Below the pieces are notes generated by a model that saw only the letters and a program-made list of their open reading frames with translations, did not search any database and was not told the DNA's origin. Shown here piece by piece: positions 32,388 to 45,700 of a stretch of 64,000 nucleotides of DNA. The position numbers and the translations under genes were made by a program. The DNA lies in contig JAXRKP010000366.1 in NCBI GenBank assembly GCA_037039925.1, positions 12,501 to 76,500 on the forward strand, in the 5' to 3' direction. The DNA comes from Doris montereyensis (taxonomy: Eukaryota > Mollusca > Gastropoda > Nudibranchia > Dorididae). The number at the start of each line of letters is the position of its first letter. Position 1 is the stretch's first letter.

Positions 32388-32765
32388 ATAAAAGCCAATA
32401 AAGACAACAAACATGTGACGGCAATAAGTGACAACTTCAATAAAGAAAACAAACATGTGACGGCAATAAATGACAACTCCTTCAATAAAGACAACAAACA
32501 TATGACGGCAATAAGTGACAACTTCAATAAAGACAACAAACATGTGACGGCAATAAGTGACAACTTCAATAAAGACAACAAACATGTGACGGCAATAAGT
32601 GACAACTCCTTAAATAAAGACAACAAACATGTGACATTTCGGGTATAGCCCTTCAACAGACAAGGAATATTCCTCATTTGTTGTCTGCCGAACGGTTATA
32701 CCCAAAACGACACATGTTTGTTCTGTCTTTATTGAAGGAGTTGTCACTTATTGCCGTTTATCAAT
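32388..32765. repeat. Fold-back minisatellite (42-45-bp unit with inverted copy)
   Basis: Five to six direct units of CAAACATGTGACGGCAATAA with GTGACAACTTCAATAAAGA end at 32650. One inverted unit lies at 32713-32762. Unique arms (CATTTCGGGTATAGCC and GGTTATACCCAAAACG) extend the stem, leaving a loop of about 40 bases. Confidence 0.85.
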
Positions 32766-33219
32766 TTTGACTTCACTCCAGTCCATTGTGGCTCATTTGT
32801 GTTATTTACAGCACAGCAGATAGTGACTAATAATGTAATGGATTTGCCTATTCTTAATGATATCTATCATTTGAACGTAAATGTTTTGTTTTGATATGTT
32901 TGTACGTATTAATTGTAGTTAGGGGTGATGTTTGCGTCTTGAGCTGTCTTCGCACAGGATTGGGCGCCATAGAAATAATCTTCATTATTATTATTATTAT
33001 TAATATTATTATTATTGTTATCATTAATAGGTCAGGTAGGCCTAATATATCAAGGAGAAAACTCAATGCTGAAAATGATTGTCAATGTCATCAGCTAATG
33101 AGTAAACAATACATTATACTTAAGTAATAGTAAACACCAATATGCTTGTACAAATGATTCACTACACCAAGAAAGGAAAAATTCAAAGATCAGACATGAT
33201 TTTCTTTTAAAACACAAGG

Positions 33220-33225
33220 TTTATT
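33220..33225 (-). terminator. Candidate EIF3A poly(A) signal
   Basis: AATAAA on the minus strand, about 475 bases beyond the stop codon. A second AATAAA lies at 33312-33317. The 33200-33697 interval is otherwise A/T-rich and is read as 3' UTR. No transcript evidence is available. Confidence 0.35.
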
Positions 33226-33697
33226 GCCTGGACTAAAGGAAAAAAGGACATAAAATTTTGCAGTAACAGATCTAATATCACTAACAAATCTTTCACCCTT
33301 TTTAATATATTTTATTAATCAATTTTGATTTTTTTTTTCTTCTTTTAAATGAAAAGAAACCAGTCAAGAAAAAAATGACAACAAAAAAACAACACAAACG
33401 GTAGACAAGTACAGTGCAAACAAATAGAAAGAAAAATCAAATACTCAACAAAGTTGGCACAGAACGCCCCAAATATATTCCTACACCCTCGTAAAACAAA
33501 AGTGAAAGATCATTATACCATTAAAAGCTTGTGCACACGAATGCTCAAGATGAGACCAAAAGAAAGAAAAAAAGCCTCTCAACCGCTACAGAAATATGAA
33601 CATGAAAAAAAAATAATATGTGAAATCCTTCTGTCAGATAAAATAATCGTGTGAAACGATTTTCAAATATTCTCTCAGGGCCTCCCATCTCAGCGCT

Positions 33698-33744
33698 TCA
33701 CTGTCGTCTCACTGTCGTCCATCCGTCATCCTCCTCTGGGCCAC
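33698..33744 (-). CDS. EIF3A: EIF3A last exon (C-terminus)
   Basis: The exon ends [10 protein letters not shown] and TGA (33700-33698), a C-terminus typical of eIF3a. The obvious acceptor is CACAG (exon start 33744), but its phase does not fit exon 21. A second AG (exon start 33733) gives [13 protein letters not shown] in frame. Alternatively GPEEDDGW is read with one more miscalled base upstream. Confidence 0.75.
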
Positions 33745-36700
33745 CTGTGATAGACAAAAACAAACAAATAGTGACGATAAGTAAACATGACTGATGAAAA
33801 GCTGGTGAGTTCAGTGTCCTGAACTTACTATTTGTATACAATACATATGAAAACAAAAAGTGAAAGACAGAAACATGGTTTGTTTCATTGCAATTTATCC
33901 CGCCACCATATGTGATAACATGATGGAGACGAAAGTTCGAAAGAAGATGAAATGGAAAGACCTAAGAAAGAGTGAAGTGAAATAAATAAAACCAACCAGA
34001 AGCATTTATCTACCACACAAGTGAAAACGTAGGAATGAATAGAATAGATTAGAAGACAGGTGCCACACCAATAAATTCACAGATCTGATTCAACAAAAAT
34101 CAGTACCTGCAAATAATTGCAAATATCTGATTCAGTAAATAAATGCAAAGATCTGATTCAGCAAATAATTGCAAAGATCTGATTCACTAAAAATATAATT
34201 CTAGCCAAGTTCAATAAATGTACTCAAAAATTCTACTCTTACACTCGTGGACACTGTAAACCTTCTGAACAGATGTCCTACCATACTATTGTACAAGACA
34301 TCTTGTAAACGCTGACACTGATATTTTGTTTCTTTCTCCATCTTCCTTCTCACATTGGAAAATCTCTTAAAAATTGATAAACACTGTTGCTTTTCTTTAC
34401 ACGTCTGTTACTCATTTACAACAGTCTATTTCTCAAACTTATTAGACCAGCTCTTCTTTCGGGATCATACCTAGACAAAAATTAAAACTGCAACGCCCTT
34501 AAAAATAACTATGACATAGACATTCTAAAACCAGGAGAAGTGAGCTGAAATCGTTACCTGCTGATTCCTCTTCTCAGGCCTAGATGGAGGTGCGTCATCT
34601 GAAAAGGAAACAAGCAAGCATGCATGCATTAGCTTATAGTCACAGTTTAGAATTGGTCATGTTTTTTATCATTCACAACCTCATAACATATCTATAAATT
34701 ATTATAAAATTACATTGGAGTCCGTGTAAAGTCAACTCACTTAACTCATAGTCATAGACTACCATTGTCGCACGGGTGCTGTCACGCTGCACTGACGCCA
34801 TAGTACAATTGTCACACACGTGCGATCATAGCGTTGCCAGGCCATTACTATAGAGGAAGATCGTGTACATGCGATTGCGATATGGAGCATCTTCTAAGCT
34901 TATTATTCTATTTCCGTTTCCTACCGGAACGAGCTCTAGCGTGAACGGTTGATTTTAATGGATTTTTTTTTACTGTTTGCGCGTTTTCTTTGCAAACTTA
35001 CAAACCAGCTACCACCACTAGTACTACAAGTAGATCTACAAGTAAGAAACAGCATAAACCACACTGTTTTCAATCAGTTTACCGGCTCATTGTTTTCATC
35101 TATTTATTGATGAAAGTAGTGCATTGTGTGAATGGTGTCTCCGCCCCCTCAAAAAAAATTTTAGCTTCTCAATTTCACTCATCTCCACTCAGACCAACTA
35201 ATGACACATATTAGTGCCAAAATAAAATTTGACCTCTTATGAACACTGTGTTTAAAAAATGAAGAGAAAATAATAACAAATAAAAAAAAAAAAAGGTACA
35301 AATCTTTTAAATCACCCTACTTTTTTTAGAACTCAAGCCATAATCTTGAGTCGGACCTTGGGTAGTCTTAAGTTAACGTTAATTCTCTTTTAAACTCAAT
35401 TTGCACAATGGTCCTGTCTTTTCCCCCTTAATAATTTTTAGTATGCCGATTTGGATTATATGAACAGTTTCAGAAAGTGTACATTGCTGTAGTGATTAAA
35501 AATTCATAACACTACCAGTGGTACCAAAACATTTTTTATACCATTTATTTGTTTAATTGAAATTACCCCATCCACCATTGTGGTGATCTCAGGCACCATT
35601 GTGGTGATCTCAGGGTGAATTAAGAGGAGGCAGCAAGATAAAGAGAGTTCAAAGAGTAAAAGGAAAGCATATAAGACCTACCAGCACAGGATCTACCAGC
35701 AGAGCCCCCAAACCACCTAATCTACATACGATTGAAGGTGGCAATCTAAAATTATTCAAAATAATTATCACATACTTTTTGTCTTTAAACAAAGGGTGTC
35801 ACTTGAGACATACCTCCTCAGGTTTATTTGATTCATTGAGATTTTTCCCGCCCACCATATGCGGTGACCTCGCATTGAATCAAGAAGAAACTGCGAAATG
35901 AAATACAAGTGCAAGAGTGAAAGGAAAGAAGTAAGAGCCATCAGCAACATGCTCAAGCTGTAAGCACAGTCCCTGAAGAAGGAAACACAAAACTATTGAG
36001 ATTACAGAACACTCTACCTTTTCGCCAACTGTCGCCGCCTCTCCTCTCTGGTGGTGGCCCTCGTCTGTCGTCCCTTGGTGGTGGTGGTCCTCTGAGGTCG
36101 TCTGGACCTCCTCGGCGGTCGTCTCTGTCAAACATCCTGCGGTCATCTCTGCGATCATCCCGTCGCATGTCCCTGTCATCCGCTTTGCGCCAACTATTCT
36201 CTGCTTCAGGTGCACGTCTAGGCATGTCCCTTGGTATGTCCCTTGGCCCGTCCCTTGAAATTCTGGGAGGACCCTCGTCCCGGGTCCTCCAGGCACCACC
36301 ACCCCGGGTGCTACATCTCTGGCAGGGGTCCCCTCTCTCCACTGCGCCAATCGTCTCTGGCAGGGGGCGCACGGTCGTCACGGCGGTCAACCCCGCGGTC
36401 CCTCCAGCTGTCTCGTGCAGGAATATCACGGGGAGGACCTGTCCTCCAGCTGTTGTCTTCACGGCGACGCTCCCTGTCGTCCCTTCCGCCGCGCCAGTCA
36501 TCTCGTGGGCCTCTGTCGTCTCGCGGTCCTCTGTCGTCTCGTGGACCTCTGTCGTCCCGTGCACCTCTGTCATCCCGTGGGCCTCTGTCGTCTCGCATGC
36601 CACGATCTCTGAAATCACGCCAATCTCCCTCGGAGGGTCCTCCTCTCATGTCCCTGTCACGTGGAGGGGGCCACGGAAATCGTCTCTGGGGCCCCTTTCC

Positions 36701-39700
36701 TCTCTAGGTGGCCCTCGCATGTCTCTGTCCCTATCTCTGGGTGGACCTCTGAAATCACGGTCATCCTTATCATTAGGATTTGCTCTGGATTCCTCTCTGT
36801 CTGCACGTGGGGCCCTCTCCCTCTCGGGATCATGATCGCCTTCTTCTTCTCCTTCGGCATCCCTGAGGAAAGACAGGACGTCGTTACATTAGACATTGCA
36901 ACACCACCATAGGTTGTTTCAATCCTTGGAAGTATTATTATTATATGGAATTCACCCTGTCAACCATAGGGGGCATATTTATTTTATATAGTATATGGTT
37001 CAATCAATTTGGTCCCATTATTGATCGAGTATCAATATAATTAAAATTGTATACGTTAAAATGAAAAATGTAGCGAGACCTGGGTCAGAAATTGGGATTT
37101 CAGTCACAATCATTCTCATGAAGGGGAATCCAACGTTTCTTCATCACACCCTCTGAATTTCACTAATTTACCATCACACATGTATTCTCAACTTGTGTGG
37201 TATCTGGTAATCTGATCCCCCACTTTTTTAATTCATTGAATGATCAAATATAAATATAACCCTGCCAAGAAACAAGCTATGTTTATAAGTAGGGTGTTTC
37301 CACTTCTTATGACAATATGACCATCCTCTCATTACAAAAATGGACAACAAACAAACACAAAAAATGGGTATGATAAATGTTAAGAGGTCTGGTTCAAGAC
37401 CTCAGTTTCAGAGCTGATAGACAACCCCCTAAGCATGTGCGGCTGCACAACTGTTTGCACCAATAGCATCATTTACTACAAATAACGCCCTCCTTTCTTG
37501 TGTCAAACTTAAAACATGTAATCTAAGTAGTGGGAATGATAATTCCATTTACCTCCTCATCAGTAGAAAGTGCCTATGAATGCACATGAATGATTTATTA
37601 ACTGAAGTCATTTCTTGGTAAAATGAGCAATTTTAATGACAGACAAGATCCATTTCTACGAAACATTTTTTGCATCTCTAATATACCTGAGTCAGATGTT
37701 TCTATAAATGCCTATGATGACAGAAGTATAGCTGTCAACCTTTTCAAATTGAAAAGACAGATTCTGACAACTAGAACTAATTTTAACTTCACGACGACCA
37801 ACAAATTACAAAACGTCCTCATTTGTTGGCCTTTCTGACGAAGTGTGACAATACTTTTGTGAATTCAGAATGGTGTCTCCCGACTGGCGTCTCACGACCT
37901 TCGTCTCAATCCCTCTGAGTCTCTCCCGTTAACTTAGGGGTTCTATAAATAACAAAACACAGTGCATACTGGTTGGCAGCCATGCACAAGTGTACTTAAA
38001 TCTCAGCTTAAGATTCCTATTATACATACACTTATATAAATACACTATACAAAACACTCAAATCTTATAAAACCAGACAGTGAATAATTAAGAAAAGCAC
38101 TGTAGTGAGACTTTTGGGTGAGAAAGGGGATTTCAGTCACATTCCTTTTCATAAAGGGGAAGCGTTTCTTCATCACACCCTCTGATTTCACCCATTTACA
38201 AATATTATATACATGATCCACATCCAGTGTAACATCACAAAGAAATCGTAAAGACGACCAAAGCACACCAAAACAGGCTACAAAGTTCAGCCTCCTATGT
38301 CGTTTTGTTTCATTACAAGTTTCCCAACATGCAGTGATGTCAGGGGGAATTAAGAAGGAAACAATAAGGTCCAGCATCCTTGAAATTCTTCTTACATAAA
38401 AATCCGTTAACTCTGTTAAAATTTGACCAATTATTAAAAGGTTCAGAACATATTGGTCTATCAGTTTATGGCAACAACACAAAACACATTTTGAACATTT
38501 TCATCTTATGACAGGTTTTGTCAAATCCACCTGCCAATATATACCATCCAAATCAGACAATAAATGACAAAAAGGAAGTAAAACCTTTGGGTCAGAAATT
38601 GGGATTTCAGTCACAATCATTCTCATGAAGGGGAATCCAACGTTTCTTCATCACACCCTCTGATTTCACTAATTTACCATCACACATGTAAACCATCGGA
38701 TAATTTGATTCCACTTTAATCTATTACATACTAAATCTTGAATACAAAGCTGCCTACAAAACACATCTACGTACAAGAACATTTTCATGGTTATATGTCC
38801 CAATAATCACCTTCTCAAATCCAGAACTGTCAGGTGTTTTTATAACCGGATACATGTGAGTGTAATCTCTATTCAAACTGATATCCGGTGGTGTTATTTA
38901 TGAAGACCCTACTGAAACATTTTGCTTTGAAAGTGTGTTTAAACAGTATTATTAGCACATAGATGGAAACTTTCTTTGGACAACAAAAAAAAGAAAAACT
39001 TTCAACGTAATTTTCTCAAAAAGAGATTTCCATGAATTCTGGAAATTCTTTACACACAAAAAATACGTAACTACTTTTTCTTGAAAGTGTGCAGCAAAAT
39101 TCAACCAATTTTGATATGTTAAACTGCTCAGACCATATTGGGCTATCTGTTTATGGCCACAAAAAAACAACACATTTTGAAAATTTTCATCTTTTGACAT
39201 GTTTTGCCAGAGCACCTGGCATATATGTATACCCAGATTTCTTTCAAATCAGACAATAAATGACAAAAAAGGAGTAAAACATTTGGGTCAGAAATTGGGA
39301 TGTCAGTCACAATCATTCTCATGAAGGGGAATCCAACGTTTCTTCATCACACCCTCTGATTTCACTAATTTACCATCACACATGTAAACCACCGGATAAT
39401 TTGACCTTGCTTTAGTGTATTACGATAAAAGTTTAAATATATATAAAGCTGCCTACAAAACTCATCTCCTAATAAAGGCTTTTCTGAAATCCAGAACTGT
39501 GACAGTTGTTTTCATAACCTGATACATGTGAGTTTAATCTCTATTTAAAGTGATAAGTACACTCATTGAATTCAGTCACTGACACAAAGCCTGAAATTCT
39601 GGAATCTATGAACCTCACCTCTCTACACCCACATCCAATGTAGCATCATAAAGAAATCATAAAAGACTGGAAAGACAGTTGAAGCATGCAAAAAAGTGTT

Positions 39701-42700
39701 ACAAAAATTCAGACTTCCAACCCAAGACCACGACGATTCATACCTGTCTGTCTACCGCTAAATATAGCCAAATTCCATTCAAATCGGACAACAAATGACA
39801 AAGACGAGTTGAACCTTTGGGTCAGAAATTGGGATTTCAGTCACAATCATTCTCATGAAGGGGAATCCAACGTTTCTTCATCACACCCTCTGATTTCACT
39901 AATTTACCATCACACATGACACCATCGGATAATTTGATTCCACTTTAATCTATTACATACTAAATCTTGAATACAAAGCTGCCTACAAAACACATCTATG
40001 TACAAGAACGTTTTCATGGCGACATGTCCCAATAATCACCTTCTCAAATCCAGAACTGTCAGGTGTTTTTTATAACCGGATACATGTGAGTGTAATCTCT
40101 ATTCAAAGTGATATCTGGTGGTGTTATTTATGAAGACCCTACTGAAACATTTTGCTTTGAAAGTGTGTTTAAACAGTGTTATTAGCACATAGATGGAAAC
40201 TGTCTTTGAAAAAAAAAAACAACAGATTTCGAGAATTCTTGAAATTCTTTACACACAAAAATACGTAACTTCGCCAAAATTCAACCAATTTTGATAAAAT
40301 GTTAAACTGCTCAGACCATATTGGGCTATCAGTTTATGGCCACAAAGAAACAACATATTTGGAAATTTTTTATCTTGCGACATGTTTTGCCAGATCAACT
40401 GGCATATATGTATACCCAGATTCCTGTCAAATCAGACAATAAATGACAAAAAGGAGTAAAACATTTGGGTCAGAAATTGGGATGTCAGTCACAATCATTC
40501 TCATGAAGGGGAATCCAACGTTTCTTCATCACACCCTCTGATTTCACTAATTTACCATCACACATGTAAACCACCGGATAATTTGACCTCGCTTTGGTGT
40601 ATTACACGATAAAGTTTAAATATATACAAAGCTGCCTACAAAACTCATCTCCTAATAAAGGCGTTTATCTGAAATCCAGAAACAGTTGTTTTCATAACCT
40701 GATACATGTGAGTTTAATCTCTATATAAAGTGATAAGTACACTCATTGAATTAAGTCACTGACAAAAAGCCTGAAATTATGGAATCTGTGAACCTGGCCT
40801 CTTCTACACTGATTTCCACATCCAATGTAGCATTATAAAGAAATCATAAAAGACTGGAAAGACAGTTGAAGCATGCATCATAAAGAAAAAAAAGTGTTAC
40901 AAAAATTCAGACTTCCAACCCAAGACAACAACGATTCATACCTGTCTCTACCGCTAAATATAGCCAAATTCCATTCAAATCGGACAACAAATGACAAAGG
41001 CTAGGAAAACCTTTGGGTCAGAAATTGGGATTTCAGTCACAATCATTCTCATGAAGGGGAATCCAACGTTTCTTCATCACACCCTCTGATTTCACTAATT
41101 TACCATCACACATGACACCATCGGATACTTTGATTCCACTTTAATCTATTAAATACTAAATCTTGAATACAAAGCTGCCTACAAAACACATCTACGCTTT
41201 ACAAGAACATTTTCATGGCGACATGTCCCAATAATCACCTTCTCAAATCCAAAACTGTCAGGTGTTTTTATAACCGGATACATGTGAAGTGTAATCTCTA
41301 TTCAAAGTGATATCCGGTGGTGTTATTAATGAAGACCCTACTGAAACATTTTGCTTTGAAAGTGTGTTTAAACAGTATTATTAGCACATAGCTGGAAACT
41401 CTTTGGAAAAAAAGAAAAACTTTCAACGTAATTTTCTCAAAAAAGAGATTTCCAGAATTCTGAAGGGGAAAATTCTTTACACACTAATTTAAAAATACGT
41501 GAACTTCGCCAAAATTCGACCAATTTTGATAAAATGTTAAACTGCTCAGACCATATAGGGCTATCGGTTTATGGCCACACAAAAAAACAACACATTTTGA
41601 AAATTTTCATCTTGCAACATGTTTTGCCAGATCAACTGGCATATATGTATACCCAGATTCCTTTCAAATCAGACAATAAATGACAAAAAAGGAGTAAAAC
41701 ATGTGGGTCAGAAATTGGGATTTCAGTCACAATCATTCTCATGAAGGGGAATCCAACGTTTCTTCATCACACCCTCTGATTTCACTAATTTACCATCACA
41801 CATGTAAACCACCGGATAATTTGACCTTGCTTTAGTGTATTAGACGATAAAGTTTAAATATATATAAAGCTGCCTACAAAACTCATCTCCTAATAAAGGC
41901 TTTTCTGAAATCCAGAACTGTGACAGTTGTTTTCATAACCTGATACATGTGAGTTTAATCTCTATTTAAAGTGATAAGTACACTCATTGAATTAAGTCAC
42001 TGACAAAAAGCCTGAAATTCTGGAATCTGTGAACCTGGCCTCTCTACACCCACATCCAATGTAGCATCATAAAGAAATCATAAAAGACTGGAAAGACAGT
42101 CAAAGCATGTAAAAAAGTGTTACAAAATTCAGACTTCCAACCCAAGACCACGACGATTCATACCTGTCTGTCTACCGCTAAATATAGCCAAATTCCATTC
42201 AAATCGGACAACAAATGACAAAGACGAGTTGAACCTTTGGGTCAGAAATTGGGATTTCAGTCACAATCATTCTCATGAAGGGGAATCCAACGTTTCTTCA
42301 TCACACCCTCTGATTTCACTAATTTACCATCACACATGACACCATTGGATAATTTGATTCCACTTTAATCTATTACATACTAAATCTTGAATACAAAGCT
42401 GCCTACAAAACACATCTACGTACAAGAACATTTTCATGGCGACATGTCCCAATAATCACCTTCTCAAATCCAGAACTGTCAGGTGTTTTTATAACCGGAT
42501 ACATGTGAGTGTAATCTCTATTCAAAGTGATATCCGGTGGTGCTATTTATGAAGACCCTACTGAAACATTTTGCTTTGAAAGTGTGTTTAAACAGTATTA
42601 TTAGCACATAGATGGAAACTTTCTTTGAAAAAAAACAACAGATTTCCAGAATTCACAAAAATACGTAACTTCACCAAAATTCAACCAATTGTTACAAAAT

Positions 42701-45700
42701 GTTAAACTGCACATATTGGGCTATCGGTTTAAGGTCGCAACAACAACAAAAACACATTTTCAAATTTTTCATCTTACGACAGGTTTTACCAGATCAATTG
42801 GCGTATGTGTATACCCAGATTCCTTTCAAATCAGACAATAAATGACAAAAAAGGAGTAAAACATTTAGATCAGAAATTGGGATGTCAGTCACAATCATTC
42901 TCATGAAGGGGAATCCAACGTTTCTTCATCACATCCTCTTATCTTACTAATTTGCCATTGCATATGTAAACCACCGGATAATTTGACCTCGCTTTAGTGT
43001 AATACACGATTAAGTTGAAAAATATAAAAAGCTGCCTACAAAACTCATTTCCTAATAAAGGCCTTTCTGAAATTCAGAACTGTGACAGTTGTTTTCATAA
43101 CCTGATACATGTGAGTTTAATCTCTATTTAAAGTGATAAGTACACTCATTGAATTAAGTCACTGACAAAAAGCCCGAAATTCTGGAATCTGTGAACCTGG
43201 CTCTCTATACCCACATCCAATGTAGCATCATAAAGAAATCATAAAAGACAATGAGAAGACAGTAAAGGCATGCAAGAAGACGTAACAAAAATTCAGACCT
43301 CAAACCCAAGACACACGATTCATACCTGTCTGTCTACTGCTAAATATAGCTAAATTCCATTCAAATCGGACAACAAATGAGAAAGGCGAGGAAAACCTTT
43401 GGGTCAGAAATTGGGATTTCAGTCACAATCATTCTCATGAAGGGGAATCCAACGTTTCTTCATCACACCCTCTGATTTCTAATAATTTACCATCACACAT
43501 GACACCATCGGATAATTTGATTCCACTTTAATCTATTACATAATAAATATTGAATACAAATCTGCCTACAAAACACATCTACGCACAAGACCGTTTTCAT
43601 GGCTACATCTCCTAGTAACGACCTTTTTCAAATCCAAAACTGAAGGCATTTTTTATAATTTGATACACGAGTTCTGATTAAAGCGATAAGGGAGAATGTT
43701 AACCCTCCCTGATTTACTTTTTGTTTGCAATTTACCCCATCCACCATATGCAGTAATCTCAGGGTGAATTGAGAAGTAACAGCAAGATGAAAGATGAGTG
43801 AAAGGAAAAAGAAGGACCTACCAGAAGCGCCTGCCAACCCCCGCACACTGACAGTCATGGAGAGTCAGATGCAGAAATCTGAGAACCTGGCCTCTCGACC
43901 AGACACCCACATCAAATGCAATATCATAAGGAAAGTGAAAAAGACGGCAGGAAGACAATCAATGTTCACCACACAAAAAAAAGTTTAAAAATTCAAACTT
44001 TCATCCGAGACCACAGTGAAAACAAGAATAATACCTCCTGCTACGCCAACTGTTTTCTTTTTCAACTTCTCTCTCCCTCCATCCGCTCGACTTTAGGTTT
44101 CCAGGCTCTGTCTCCCTGGTCAGGCTCGTCACCACCTCCCCCTCGTCTCCATTCTCCTTCGCCCCTGTCTCTTTCCGACCTTCCATCACGCTTTTCATCT
44201 CTCCTGGTGACATAAGTAAAAGAAATCATTACCGAAAAAGCACAGATTTATTAATACTGAAATATTCTCCTATATACGAAATGCAAAAGGAACTCTTGTT
44301 AGAAAGACCAGCAAGAGGTAAGCTACATCATTCATCTCCTATTTATGATAACCATTCTTCCTATATCTTCACTGCAGTTTACCATGTCCAACACAAAAAG
44401 CGAAATGAAAGACAGGTCAAAGAGTGAAAGGAAAGAAATATAACCTACCGATAGCAACCGCCCACGTTCCTCTTAAAGCAAGGCTGTATCATTTACTAAG
44501 ACGAATGGTATGTATTGTGGTATCTACACATATAAAGCTGACTTTTTCCATTTTTTAGAGCAGTAAACTAAAGAACCATTAATTCGTCCATTTCCGGTCA
44601 TGACATTAAAAAACCTGTGTAACCTCAGAATTGAGTAAAACTCATCGTACTTGATATCACCTCAAAATTTGAGAGACCCGATTTTATTAATAAGATAACT
44701 AAAATCCACCATTGTCTGCGGGCATGCCCATTATGCATAAAACTAATACAAAACACTTACTGTTTCCGATCCTCTTCTCTCTTCCTCGCTTCTCTTTCCT
44801 CTATTTCCTTCTCCCTAGCTGCTTGCTTCTTCGACTGTTCGTCTAGTTTAGCTTGTTTCTCTAAATGTTCCCTTTCTTCCTCTTCCCTCTTGGCCAGTTC
44901 TTCACGTTCCTTATCTTCACGTTCTTTATTGAGAGAAGAAAAGTTATCACATTGTTATTCATACAATTGATGAAGTCACATGTTATAATCTTGTCAATAT
45001 TATATGAAAGCTGTGAAGAAAAAAATGTAATGACTTAATCAGATCATGAAATTTCATATTTTACTGAAGTTTTTACCATGGCACTCACAATGAAATAAAC
45101 ATATTGTTCATATTGACTGCATAAAATGTTTACAATTTAATATATATATTTGTACACACCCCCCCCCCCCCCAGCACATCTGCTTATCCAGCAAGTGACC
45201 TCTTTTATCTATCTCATAGCTCTTTATCTACCAAGTGACCTCTCTTAATCTACCGACTGACCTTTCTTCAACATCTCGTCTATGGCTCTCTGGGCTGCCT
45301 CCTCCTTTTCTTGGCGCCACTTTAGGCGTCGCTCTTCTTTCCTCTCTTGTTTCCTTTCAAACATTCTCTTGCGTCTCTCATCAGCAATAAACTTTTCAAA
45401 GTCCTTCAGCTTGTCCTGTGAAAAAATTTGACATAAAAATGAGTTTGGTATATAAATAGTTACATGAAGTACACAAAAACACACTTGCCTGACATGCAAT
45501 CAACAACTAAGTACAGTCATGCAGACCTACCACTCTAATTTTTTTTTTAAACAGGACCTAGACGTAAAAAAATCAGGATCCTGAGGGGGAAAATCAGGAT
45601 CCATGAACAATTTCAGGTATAGAGCCAGCCGGTCGCCTAATCTCGAACTTCATAATAATAAAATTCGGTCATTGTTGACACTGGTTCTGCCTTTTCCCAA

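Noticed and set aside
35996..36835. 279-residue plus-strand ORF over EIF3A exon 20
   Set aside because: It is the antisense shadow of the RDDRGPR-repeat exon, whose minus-strand reading matches eIF3a and has proper splice sites.
38045..38482. 145-residue minus-strand ORF containing [20 protein letters not shown]
   Set aside because: It lies over a diverged unit of the intron 19 array; the other ten units carry stops in this frame, so it is not a conserved exon.
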